Below are positions 1 through 7,883 of a stretch of DNA of 38,240 bases, one piece after another. Source of the stretch: Candidatus Gorgonimonas eunicellae (GTDB lineage: Bacteria; Pseudomonadota; Gammaproteobacteria; Pseudomonadales; Endozoicomonadaceae); assembly GCA_929200395.1 (NCBI GenBank), contig CAKMZJ010000013.1, forward strand, positions 1 through 38,240. Reading direction: 5' to 3'. The number at the start of each line of letters is the position of its first letter. Positions within the stretch are counted from its first letter, which is position 1. Both the position numbers and the translations under genes were made by a program. The notes under the pieces are model-generated. The model worked only from the letters and a program-made list of their open reading frames with translations. It had not been told where the DNA came from and did not search any database.

Positions 1-5
1 TTACT

Positions 6-977
6 TTAGCAGATACCTGACTGCAGTAAATCGTGCATATGTATTGCACCGACAATTTTCTTGTTAATATCTAAGCAAATTAATGAATTTATTTTGTTTT
101 GCTTCATAATCTTAATGGCTTCTATAGCTAAAATATCAGCAAAGACAGTAATAGCATCTGTTGTCATTACATTAGCTATGCAGCAAGTATTAATATTTAT
201 TTGGCTATCTAAGGTACGTCGTAAATCACCGTCGGTAAATACCCCTAATAACATATTATTTTCATCTGCAACAGCTGTTATACCTATTCCTTTAGAAGTT
301 ATTTCTAAAAGTGCATCCTTAATAGTTGTATTGCTTGCTACTATAGGCACATTGCCAGCTGTACGCATAATATTTTCTACCCTAAGCAACAACTTTTTAC
401 CTAGTAACCCACCTGGGTGAGATAGAGCAAAATCATTTTCGGTAAAACCACGTGCTTGCAATAAAGCCATAGCAAGAGCATCTCCCATCACTAATTGTGC
501 TGTAGTACTTGCTGTAGGAGCAAGATCTAGTGGGCAAGCTTCCTGTTTAACTGTAATATCAAGATTAACATGAGCAAATTTAGCTAGAGTTGAATTCTCA
601 TTTCCTGTAATTGTAATAACAGTTAAATTTAAACTTTTCAGTAATGGTAATAATGAAATAATTTCTTCTGTTTCACCAGAGTTTGACAATAATAGTACTG
701 CGTCATCTTTAGTGATCATTCCTATATCGCCGTGATTAGCTTCACCAGGATGAATAAAAAATGAAGGACTCCCCGTACTTGCTAAAGTAGCACTAATTTT
801 ACGCGCTATATGTCCAGACTTACCTATACCCAAAACAGCGATACGCCCACGTATTTTAAATAATAGATTACAGGCTTGACTGAATTTTATATCGATCTTA
901 GCCATAAGGTCGCGTATAGCATTGCCTTCAAGCTCAACAGTTCGTAAACCAGCTTTTATTATATCATCAGAATTCAT
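6..977 (-). CDS. kdsD: Arabinose-5-phosphate isomerase KdsD
   Basis: Interconverts ribulose 5-phosphate and arabinose 5-phosphate, the first step of Kdo synthesis for lipopolysaccharide, in the cytoplasm. The 324-residue product has an N-terminal SIS sugar-isomerase domain (GIGKSGHIARK, SNSGETEE, the HPGEANHGDIGM stretch) followed by two CBS repeats (VFTDGDLRR in the first). Its length is close to the roughly 328 residues usual for the family. The reading frame stays open up to 1082, but the ATG at 977 (protein start MNSDDIIKAG) is the one that matches the family; the extra 35 upstream residues are hydrophobic and untypical. A TATAAT lies on the minus strand at 998-993, which would leave almost no leader. 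It lies downstream of rpoD on the same strand after a 231-base gap. It is complete at the window edge. Confidence 0.95.
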   Translation of the reverse strand: MNSDDIIKAGLRTVELEGNAIRDLMAKIDIKFSQACNLLFKIRGRIAVLGIGKSGHIARKISATLASTGSPSFFIHPGEANHGDIGMITKDDAVLLLSNSGETEEIISLLPLLKSLNLTVITITGNENSTLAKFAHVNLDITVKQEACPLDLAPTASTTAQLVMGDALAMALLQARGFTENDFALSHPGGLLGKKLLLRVENIMRTAGNVPIVASNTTIKDALLEITSKGIGITAVADENNMLLGVFTDGDLRRTLDSQININTCCIANVMTTDAITVFADILAIEAIKIMKQNKINSLICLDINKKIVGAIHMHDLLQSGIC

Positions 978-1208
978 GAAAAAATTTACTCTATTATAAT
1001 TTAATACCATCACACTTATATACAAGTGTGACAGGTGAAGATACAGAGTTTGATAGCTTAACAAAATTAACTTTAACAACACAAAAACTAATTAATAAAA
1101 ACTATGTATTATTAAATTTAAAAAATATGCCACTCTAGTTAAAATATTTTAAAGAAATTTAATTATATCCAAATTAAATTTTCTCTATAATGATATTATC
1201 CTGCTAAT

Positions 1209-3047
1209 TTATTCATCTAAAAACGTACACAAAGGATGCATTCTAGATCTATGTCTTAGTTTACGTAATGACTTGGCTTCTATCTGTCTTATGCGTTCAC
1301 GAGTAACATCAAATTGCTTCCCTACTTCTTCTAAAGTATGATCTGTATTCATATCAATACCAAATCGCATTCTCAAGACTTTAGCTTCTCTAGGAGTTAA
1401 AGTATCAAGAACAGCTGTTGTAACCTCTTTCAAGCCTTCCATGGTAGCACTTTCTAATGGAGAAAGCACCGAAGCATCTTCTAGGAAATCTCCTAAATTA
1501 GAGTCTTCATCTTCTCCAACCGGTGTTTCCATTGAAATAGGCTCTTTAGCAATTTTTAGGATTTTACGAATTTTATCTTCCGGCATATCCATATATTCAA
1601 CTAACTGCTCTGGAGCTGGTTCTTTACCTGTAGTTTGCAAAATTTGCCTAGATATCCTGTTCATTTTATTAATAGTTTCAATCATATGAACAGGTATTCT
1701 TATGGTTCTAGCTTGGTCAGCGATAGATCTTGTTATAGATTGGCGTATCCACCAAGTAGCATATGTAGAAAATTTATAACCTCTGCGGTATTCAAATTTA
1801 TCTACAGCTTTCATCAGCCCAATGTTACCTTCTTGAATTAAATCTAAAAATTGCAGCCCTCTATTGGTGTACTTTTTAGCTATAGATATAACTAAGCGTA
1901 AATTAGCTTCAATCATATCTTTTTTAGCTCTTCTTGTACGTGCTTCGCCTAAAGCCACATTTTTAGCAATATCTTTTATTTCATCTACACTTAGACAAGA
2001 TTGTTTTTCAATATTAATAATTTTCTTTTGCTGTCTGACAACCTGATGTGCTAACTCTTGCAATATTACCATATTTGCAGGTTTTTCAGCGATAATATTG
2101 TCAATCCAGTTAAGATCTGTCTCATATCCAACAAAGCGTTTTAAGAATAATGCTCTAGACATTTTTGCTTTTCTTACGCATAAGTGCATAAGATTTTTTT
2201 CTGCGCTACGAATCCCTTCAGCAGCATTACGGACGCGTTTTATTAGATAATCACAAAATTTAGATGTTAACCTTATTTGCAAGAAAGAGTCTACAAGATC
2301 TTGAAAACATTTTTTAGCTTTTTCATGGTCATCGCCATGTGCTAATTTAGCTTTTTCGTATACTTTTAGCATCTTCTCAAGAGTAGCAAACTTAGATTTT
2401 GCTTCTTTGTAATCTAGCTCTTCTAGATCATCAGAGGATGACACTTTATCATTAGTATCTCTATCTTTATTACCTTCAGCAGAGGCTTCATCTACTTTAG
2501 CTCGAGAAATAGCATCTTCTTCTCCGATGTCACTATCTGAAAAACTGCTAATAAGATCGGATAGTCTTCCATCGTTTTCTAAAATAGAATTAAACTCATT
2601 AATAACACAAGAAATAGAGCCAGTAAACCTAGCCAATGCTTGCATTATGTCACACCAACCCATTTCTATGCGTCGAGCTATTTTCACCTCGCCTGCTCTA
2701 GTAAGAAGATCTACCGAGCCCATTTCACGCATATAAATTCTAACGGGATCAGTAGTTCTGCTAACCTCTTGCTCAACTCTAGCTAAAGCATCTACAGCAT
2801 CTTCTGCGGTAGCTTCATCAGTAGCGGAGGTGCCCTCCATAAGCAAGGTATCTGCATCTGGTGCATTCTCAAATATGTTAATCCCCATATCAGTTATGGT
2901 ATGGATTATTTCTTCAACTTGATCTAAATCAGAAATAATATCGTCTGGAAGATGATCATTTACCTCAGCATACGTTAGGTATCCTTGATCTTTACCACGA
3001 GCGATAAGTAATTTCAGCTTTGACTGTTGTTGCTGATTTTCTGGCAT
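1209..3047 (-). CDS. rpoD: RNA polymerase sigma-70 factor RpoD
   Basis: Primary sigma factor that directs RNA polymerase to housekeeping promoters. The 612 residues are the usual gammaproteobacterial length. Region 1.1 is present ([15 protein letters not shown]), then region 1.2 ([11 protein letters not shown]), the variable non-conserved region, regions 2.1-2.4 ([36 protein letters not shown]), region 3 ([18 protein letters not shown]) and region 4.2 with the helix-turn-helix ([20 protein letters not shown]). The end, [16 protein letters not shown], differs from the common LRHPSRSEHLRSFLDE at several residues just after the recognition helix. The start ATG has a good AAAGGG ribosome site. 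It lies downstream of dnaG as in the classical macromolecular-synthesis operon, but with an 864-base gap instead of close spacing. Confidence 0.98.
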   Translation of the reverse strand: MPENQQQQSKLKLLIARGKDQGYLTYAEVNDHLPDDIISDLDQVEEIIHTITDMGINIFENAPDADTLLMEGTSATDEATAEDAVDALARVEQEVSRTTDPVRIYMREMGSVDLLTRAGEVKIARRIEMGWCDIMQALARFTGSISCVINEFNSILENDGRLSDLISSFSDSDIGEEDAISRAKVDEASAEGNKDRDTNDKVSSSDDLEELDYKEAKSKFATLEKMLKVYEKAKLAHGDDHEKAKKCFQDLVDSFLQIRLTSKFCDYLIKRVRNAAEGIRSAEKNLMHLCVRKAKMSRALFLKRFVGYETDLNWIDNIIAEKPANMVILQELAHQVVRQQKKIINIEKQSCLSVDEIKDIAKNVALGEARTRRAKKDMIEANLRLVISIAKKYTNRGLQFLDLIQEGNIGLMKAVDKFEYRRGYKFSTYATWWIRQSITRSIADQARTIRIPVHMIETINKMNRISRQILQTTGKEPAPEQLVEYMDMPEDKIRKILKIAKEPISMETPVGEDEDSNLGDFLEDASVLSPLESATMEGLKEVTTAVLDTLTPREAKVLRMRFGIDMNTDHTLEEVGKQFDVTRERIRQIEAKSLRKLRHRSRMHPLCTFLDE

Positions 3048-3203
3048 ATCAACCCTTTAACAGCGAAAAAACATTGAATTTAAAATATAGAGGCTAATAT
3101 AAACAGAAGTTATCGTTCTGTTTTGATTTCACACTGCAATAAGTGTAAAGACACATCTATAAACCTTAATTTGCTTTATAAATTAAATATAAGCTAAAAT
3201 AAA

Positions 3204-3259
3204 ACGCTAATTGTTTACAAAACTAGGTAAACAATAGCGTAATATAAATAAACGCTATT
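3204..3259. promoter_or_regulatory. Bulged stem-loop with competing second hairpin
   Basis: 3204-3218 (ACGCTAATTGTTTAC) pairs with 3227-3240 (GTAAACAATAGCGT) over 14 base pairs with one bulged base and an 8-base loop. The right arm can instead pair its AATAGCGT with ACGCTATT at 3252-3259, so the two hairpins exclude each other. Read on the minus strand, the direction of dnaG and rpoD, the first hairpin is followed by TTTTATTTTAG. That makes a factor-independent terminator after dnaG, or an attenuator before rpoD, possible. Confidence 0.4.
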
Positions 3260-3539
3260 TCATGATGCGATTATTTTATAGTTTAAAATGTTTATTCCTA
3301 TAAATTAGATCTCTAATTTATACAAAATAACAATAATAAAATTGAAACATCAAAAGTTTCTACTTTTATTGAGAAGACAACAAGTTTATTTATTAAATTA
3401 ATTTAAGATTTATTTGTTATCTAATACAATACTGCATCTAAATTAATACTATGGAATAATATTATAAATCTAGTGCTTTAAGCACAACTTATACACTTTA
3501 AACTTGAATATACCCCTTTTCAATAAGTAATTTTTGGCT

Positions 3540-3640
3540 TCTTAGTAAACAGGTCTTATACTTTATAAGTTTAGTGATACTAAATTAAAAAGTAACAACA
3601 AAGTTTAAAAGCTAAAAACTGTAGCAGCGTTGGAACAATT
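3540..3640 (+). repeat. Dispersed intergenic repeat, copy 1
   Basis: Contains GTTTAGTGATACTAAATTAA (3569-3588) followed by AAAAGCTAAAAACTG. This matches the palindromic core GTTTAGTGTTAACTAAAT of the copy at 19581-19730 and, inverted, the copy at 6490-6645. It is degenerate; limits are approximate. Confidence 0.5.
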
Positions 3641-3911
3641 AAAAAGAGTTATCTCATAATTAAAACACTTTGAAAGGCTACCCGCTCTTCTGCGGTATTT
3701 TGCCTTGAATTAAATATTGCTGCTAAACCCTGAAAAAGTGTATATTCAAAGGTAAAAAGTGTATATATTTCACTTAAAAATATAGACTTTTCTCTTTGGT
3801 AAATAAAATATTATCTCAAGTCGAACCTATTTGAAAATTAAAATAGTACATTATACTAAAAAAAAACATATTGTGTAACTTATTTTTAATAAAATTCAAA
3901 TAAGCACTTTA

Positions 3912-5726
3912 TTATTTCTTTAGTTTAAGCTGCCTAAGCTCTGTAAAAGCTTTGCGGTATGCTGTTTTAAAATTTAAATCTTCGCCGTTGCATTGTTCGT
4001 CAATTGGTTCTATTTTTGTAGTTAAAAAATTATTTTTGTGTTGCTTTTGTTTAATATCCCGCTTAATTCTAGCTAATATTGCTTTTAATTCTTTAACACC
4101 TTCCAAATTTTCACAGTCTTGTTCTGCTAAATCTAAGATATACTTACTATATTCAGTATTATACCAGTATCCTATTAAGCCACAGGGAGTCATCTTAGGG
4201 TTTGCACGTAATATTTTTAATAACTGCAATAACAGATAGCTATCCTGACCATTATAATATAATAAATTATCTATACTAATATCGATATGCTCTACCAAAG
4301 AGGGATCATGTAATAAATATTTTATAATATAGCCACATAAAGAAATTTTTATGTTGATTTTTTTCGTCGTTCTATTATATCTGTTAATTGTTTGACTATA
4401 AAAATTGGTGTTTGTGCTGTTATTAGCAACTTTTTTTTTAAAATTATCACTTTTTTGTATATTAACCCCAGTAAACTGAGATAATCTATTTAATATCAAG
4501 CTTTTAAATGTACTAAATGGTAGCTTATCTGTGTAAGATTTAATCAAGCTAATAAATTTTGCTTTGTCATCTAAAGAATTTAAATCTAAATTATTAGAAG
4601 ATACAGAAAATAAAAATTGGTCTATACTGGTTAAATTACTATTTAAATATGTTAAAAAGTTATCTTTTCCCCGTTTACTGATAAAACTATCAGGATCCTC
4701 TCCTAAAGGTAACTTAACAAACTTAATTTGCCTGCCATCTTGCATTATTGGCAAAGCAGTTTCTAAAACTTTAATTGATGCTTTATGGCCTGCAGCATCA
4801 CCATCAAAACAAAATATTATTTCTGACACGTAAGTAAATGCTTTAGATAAATGCTCTGTAGTAGCCGCGGTGCCTAAAGTAGCAACAGCATAATTGATTC
4901 CATGTTTATGCAAGCTGATTACATCAGTGTAGCCTTCCACTATTAATAATTTTTTTAAATTAGGATTTGCTTGCTTTGATTCATATAAACCATAAAGCTC
5001 TTTACCCTTAGAAAAAACCGGAGATAACGGTGAATTAATATACTTTATTTTGCTGTTTACTAGGCATCTAGCACCAAAACCTATACACCGGCCTGATGCA
5101 TTGCGAATAGGAAAAATGAGTCGATTTCTAAATCTATCGTAGACTATTTTTTTTTCTTCATTATCTACTAATAGGCCAACTTCGATTAAATCTTGCTGTT
5201 TAAATGATGCTAGTTCTGTGCTGGATCGAATAAAATGCCAGTCATTTGGTGCATAACCTAAAACAAACTGATCAACTACATTTTGTGATAATAACCTTTT
5301 AGTTAGATAATCTCTAGCATTGTGTGCTTTAGAAGTTTTAAGCTGCTGATTATATAACTGCATCACAGTATCTAAGATATCATAGTATTTTTTATTTGGA
5401 TTTGTCTTATCTCTATTACATTCGTTTTTATAAGATAATTGAACACCGAATTGAGAAGCAAGTTTTTTTACTGCCTCGGTAAAGTTAGAATTTGTGATTT
5501 TTTTTATAAAGTTAATAGCATTACCATTTTCTTGACAGCCAAAACAATGATACCTTTGACTACTAGTAAAAACTATAAAAGAAGGTGTCTTTTCTTGATG
5601 AAAAGGACAACATGCTTTCAGGTTAGCTCCTTCTTTTTTCAGCTTTACATATGTACTTATAACAGAAGTAATATCTATTTTGCATAATAATTCTTCTATA
5701 GAATTTGGAGAAATAAAGGTAGACAT
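3912..5726 (-). CDS. dnaG: DNA primase DnaG
   Basis: Synthesises RNA primers for replication, acting with the DnaB helicase. The 604-residue product begins with the CHC2 zinc-binding domain (CCPFHQEKTPSF then RYHCFGCQENGNAI, about residues 38-70). The catalytic TOPRIM domain follows (LLIVEGYTDVISLHKHG with the invariant Glu, and FCFDGDAAGHKA with the Asp-x-Asp pair). The C-terminal helicase-binding part is poorly conserved and lysine/asparagine-rich. The length is normal to slightly long. The start at 5726 gives the expected N-terminus a few residues before the helix that precedes the zinc domain. The gene rpsU, usually just upstream in gammaproteobacteria, is not present here; the upstream neighbour is the gdx-type exporter. 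Confidence 0.97.
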   Translation of the reverse strand: MSTFISPNSIEELLCKIDITSVISTYVKLKKEGANLKACCPFHQEKTPSFIVFTSSQRYHCFGCQENGNAINFIKKITNSNFTEAVKKLASQFGVQLSYKNECNRDKTNPNKKYYDILDTVMQLYNQQLKTSKAHNARDYLTKRLLSQNVVDQFVLGYAPNDWHFIRSSTELASFKQQDLIEVGLLVDNEEKKIVYDRFRNRLIFPIRNASGRCIGFGARCLVNSKIKYINSPLSPVFSKGKELYGLYESKQANPNLKKLLIVEGYTDVISLHKHGINYAVATLGTAATTEHLSKAFTYVSEIIFCFDGDAAGHKASIKVLETALPIMQDGRQIKFVKLPLGEDPDSFISKRGKDNFLTYLNSNLTSIDQFLFSVSSNNLDLNSLDDKAKFISLIKSYTDKLPFSTFKSLILNRLSQFTGVNIQKSDNFKKKVANNSTNTNFYSQTINRYNRTTKKINIKISLCGYIIKYLLHDPSLVEHIDISIDNLLYYNGQDSYLLLQLLKILRANPKMTPCGLIGYWYNTEYSKYILDLAEQDCENLEGVKELKAILARIKRDIKQKQHKNNFLTTKIEPIDEQCNGEDLNFKTAYRKAFTELRQLKLKK

Positions 5727-5824
5727 AATCGAATTAATAAAAATACTGTAGGAAATAAATACCTAGATAACGATATAACATACTAATTATCTATAAACTA
5801 GGCAGTTATAAATAGTTGTTTTCA

Positions 5825-5930
5825 TCAGGACATTATAAGTTTTTAGTTAAGGCGACGTTTTACCTTGCATTAATTTTTTTGTGTAATACTAAAATTTAAC
5901 ATTTTGATCTGCCACCTGTATATTTAAAAC
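5825..5930 (+). repeat. Dispersed intergenic repeat, copy 2
   Basis: ATTATAAGTTTTTAGTTAAGG (about 5833-5853) matches GTTATAAGTTTTTAGCCAAGG at 19626-19646. A degenerate core GTGTAATACTAAAATTTA and a GCCACCTGTATAT end (about 5912-5924) follow. The order of segments differs from the copy at 19581, so this is a rearranged or decayed member. It lies in the 253-base gap upstream of dnaG. Confidence 0.5.
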
Positions 5931-5979
5931 TAGAAACTTATATCTTGAAGTGTTTTAGATATAATCTTGATATATTTTT

Positions 5980-6288
5980 CTACGATATTTTTAATAAAGT
6001 TACTCCTGCTAAAATAGTTATAATAGCAATTAACTTAACAGTATTATATAGCTCACCAAAAAATAATATACTCACAGCAACAGTTCCAGCCGCCCCAATA
6101 CTAGTCCAGACTGCATAAGCCACACCCATAGGTATGCTTTTTTGGGCTAACCAAAAAAAGAATCCACTAAGCAGCATGCAACTTACCACTATACAGACAC
6201 CTAAAGTAGTATGAGTATTAGTGATTTTAAATCCAATAGGCCATCCAACCTCAAAAACTGTTGCTAGCATTAAAAATATCCAAGACAC
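5980..6288 (-). CDS. gdx: SMR-family exporter, guanidinium exporter (Gdx/SugE) type
   Basis: A small inner-membrane antiporter with four predicted helices in 102 residues, the normal size for the family. It matches the Gdx/SugE branch more than EmrE: the start MSWIFLML, the invariant membrane Glu13 in FEVGWPIGFK, and GVAYAVWTSIGAAG in helix 3. Gdx proteins export guanidinium in exchange for protons; some relatives pump quaternary ammonium compounds, so the substrate is inferred. The start is GTG at 6288, supported by a strong AAAAGGAG ribosome site 10 bases upstream and by the family N-terminus. No recognisable guanidine riboswitch was seen in the leader. The gene stands alone on the minus strand between dnaG and folP. 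Confidence 0.85.
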   Translation of the reverse strand: MSWIFLMLATVFEVGWPIGFKITNTHTTLGVCIVVSCMLLSGFFFWLAQKSIPMGVAYAVWTSIGAAGTVAVSILFFGELYNTVKLIAIITILAGVTLLKIS

Positions 6289-6489
6289 GGAATATTGTCT
6301 CCTTTTAAATATACGTTTTCTGCCAATACATATTTTTATTCTGTTAGGATATATAAAGATATCTCATCGTTAAACCTATACACGCAGCAGATAAAAATGC
6401 TAGATTTCAGGGCTAAATAAAATGTCTAATTCGAGAAAAATACTGCTGTAATGCAATTGCATTTCAAAGTGTTTTAACGATGAACTAGA

Positions 6490-6645
6490 ACTTTTTAATA
6501 GCCCCGAATGGTAAGGCTTTTAAGCTTTTATCTTGCGTTAGTATTTCTTAATTTAGTCGACACTAAACCTGCAAAATACTACATCGGCTAAAAACTTATA
6601 ATCACTTGCTGAAAATCAGCATTTACAACCGCCATATGTATATAC
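6490..6645 (-). repeat. Dispersed intergenic repeat, copy 3 (long, inverted)
   Basis: Inverted relative to 19581-19730, with which it aligns over nearly its whole length. Shared pieces in order are TAGCCCC, TAAGCTTTTATCT, GTTAGTATTT, AATTTAGT, CACTAAAC, GGCTAAAAACTTATAA, CTTGCT, GAAAA, ATTT and TGTATATA. An 11-base segment near 6570-6580 is missing from the other copy. This is the clearest pair in the family. Confidence 0.75.
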
Positions 6646-6776
6646 CCAACTTACCTTAAAACACTAACTTTCAGTAGAATCTACTTGGCAAGCTCTTAGA
6701 AGATATTTTATCATAATAATATACTATAACAAAAAATTTTAACTAAAGTATCTTTTTTAATTAACCCTACTGTTAT

Positions 6777-6825
6777 ATACACCTTTTTACCTGAAAATGC
6801 ATATTTTTAGCAAGTAAAAATATAA
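6777..6825 (+). repeat. Second intergenic repeat type, copy 1
   Basis: ATACACCTTTTTACCTGAAA followed by ATGCATATTTTTAGCAAGTA aligns with ACACCTTTTACTTGAAAATA followed by CTTGTTTTAGCAAATA at about 11345-11381. Together with the exact 18-base match 6392-6409 / 11315-11332, it shows the two intergenic regions share an ancestor. Confidence 0.5.
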
Positions 6826-6843
6826 CTTTATCATGTTTTTATA

Positions 6844-7758
6844 TTAACTTGCTGTTTCTATAGCTTCTAACATTTTTAACATATCTACAGTCTCTTCTAC
6901 GTTATGAACTCTTAATATATGCGCACCTTTTTGAGCAGCTAACAAACCCAATGCTAAACTGCCAGAAAGTCTTTTTTCAGGAGGTTTGTTGATTACAGCA
7001 CCAATTGCTGACTTTCTTGAAACTCCTACTAAAACAGGTCTATCAAGGCAATTAAATTTATCTATATTTTTAATCAAAGAGTGATCGTGGATAGGTTTTT
7101 TCCCGAATAACCCCCCACCAAAGCCGGGGTCAAGTATAATTTTATCTTTAGGAATTCCTGCTTTTATACAAACTTCCATACGTTTTTCTAAATAATCAAT
7201 TACTGTTGTCACGACATCAGTATAATTAGGCTCAAAACCTTCAGGTGGATACTCAACTAATGAATGCATTAAAATTACAGGAATTTGTAATTTAGCAACA
7301 ACATCAACAGCACCTTCAATATTTAATGCTCTGACATCATTAATTATGCTTGCTCCAGATTGAGCAGATTCAATCATAACTGTCGGGTCACTTGTATCTA
7401 CCGATATTATGCAATTAAATCTTTTATTTATGGCATCTATTACAGGAATTACTCTATCTAACTCTTGTTGCGATGAAGCTGTTTTTTGTTTTTCATCTGA
7501 TGTTTTCTCACCAATAAAACCATCTTTGTTATCTGTATAACCAAATTTCTTGACCCTTTTGCTAGTTGATTCACCACCGATATCGAGAATATCCGCACCA
7601 TCTTGAAGCATTTTTTCAGCTTTATATAACGCATCGTCGACGCTATTACACCTACTTTCAGAATAAAAAGAGTCGGGGGTTATATTTAATATTCCCATAA
7701 CTTTTGGCTTATTTAACAGTATGTTTTTATCTTTATAATTAATAGAGAAGTTTTTCAT
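6844..7758 (-). CDS. folP: Dihydropteroate synthase FolP with enlarged active-site loop
   Basis: Joins p-aminobenzoate to the pterin pyrophosphate to make dihydropteroate in folate synthesis; cytoplasmic. The 304-residue TIM-barrel protein shows MGILNITPDSF (residues 21-31), DILDIGGEST (56-65), SVDTSDP, INDV, DPGFGGGLFGKK, VGVSRKS and RVHNVEETVDML. Residues 66-97 are unusual. The common GGESTRPGA is replaced by GGESTSKRVKK and a lysine/glutamate-rich insertion of roughly 25-30 residues before the conserved ELDRVIPVI. The first loop after TPDSF also lacks the usual SDGG. Both loops border the p-aminobenzoate/sulfonamide site. The rest is intact, so I read it as a functional but divergent enzyme. 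It is downstream of putA, separated by a hairpin, and has no folate neighbours. Confidence 0.94.
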   Translation of the reverse strand: MKNFSINYKDKNILLNKPKVMGILNITPDSFYSESRCNSVDDALYKAEKMLQDGADILDIGGESTSKRVKKFGYTDNKDGFIGEKTSDEKQKTASSQQELDRVIPVIDAINKRFNCIISVDTSDPTVMIESAQSGASIINDVRALNIEGAVDVVAKLQIPVILMHSLVEYPPEGFEPNYTDVVTTVIDYLEKRMEVCIKAGIPKDKIILDPGFGGGLFGKKPIHDHSLIKNIDKFNCLDRPVLVGVSRKSAIGAVINKPPEKRLSGSLALGLLAAQKGAHILRVHNVEETVDMLKMLEAIETAS

Positions 7759-7797
7759 ATAGTTAGTAGATTAAAATGTGATTAGTAAAAATTGATT

Positions 7798-7824
7798 GAT
7801 ACACCTATCACTTAAAGGTGTATC
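7798..7824 (-). terminator. Hairpin between putA and folP
   Basis: GATACACCT (7798-7806) pairs perfectly with AGGTGTATC (7816-7824) around a 9-base loop. On the minus strand it is followed by AATCAATTTTTAC, so it can end the putA transcript 60-86 bases after its stop codon. The T tract is imperfect, so termination strength is uncertain. Confidence 0.55.
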
Positions 7825-7883
7825 TAAAGAGTTAAAAAATATCTTGAAGGTTTTTTGTTGCCGTACTAAACAACAATCTAGTA

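Larger units (their letters stand above)
3048..3911. other. Long intergenic region between dnaG and rpoD
   Basis: These 864 bases show no convincing gene. They hold a bulged stem-loop with an overlapping alternative hairpin (3204-3259) and a member of the dispersed intergenic repeat family (about 3540-3640). They also hold a pair of related motifs in opposite orientation: TATACACTTT near 3490 and its counterpart AAAAGTGTATATA near 3755. The second motif faces the first across about 260 bases, so the stretch could be an old non-autonomous mobile element. The promoter of rpoD presumably lies here, near the rpoD end. Confidence 0.5.
6289..6843. other. Intergenic region between folP and the SMR gene
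   Basis: These 555 bases contain no supported gene. The region holds an 18-base segment at 6392-6409 (TAAAAATGCTAGATTTCA) found exactly again at 11315-11332. It also holds a long inverted copy of the dispersed repeat (6490-6645), and at 6777-6825 a TACACCTTTTTACCTGAAAAT ... TTTTAGCAAGTA segment related to 11341-11390. It appears to be built largely from repeat pieces. Confidence 0.55.

Noticed and set aside
978..1082. 35-residue N-terminal extension of KdsD
   Set aside because: The reading frame is open upstream, but the family start matches the ATG at 977 and the extension overlaps promoter-like sequence.
6289..6420. Guanidine riboswitch in front of the SMR exporter gene
   Set aside because: I looked for the conserved motifs of known guanidine riboswitch classes and saw none; the leader is short, AT-rich and ends in an ordinary ribosome site.
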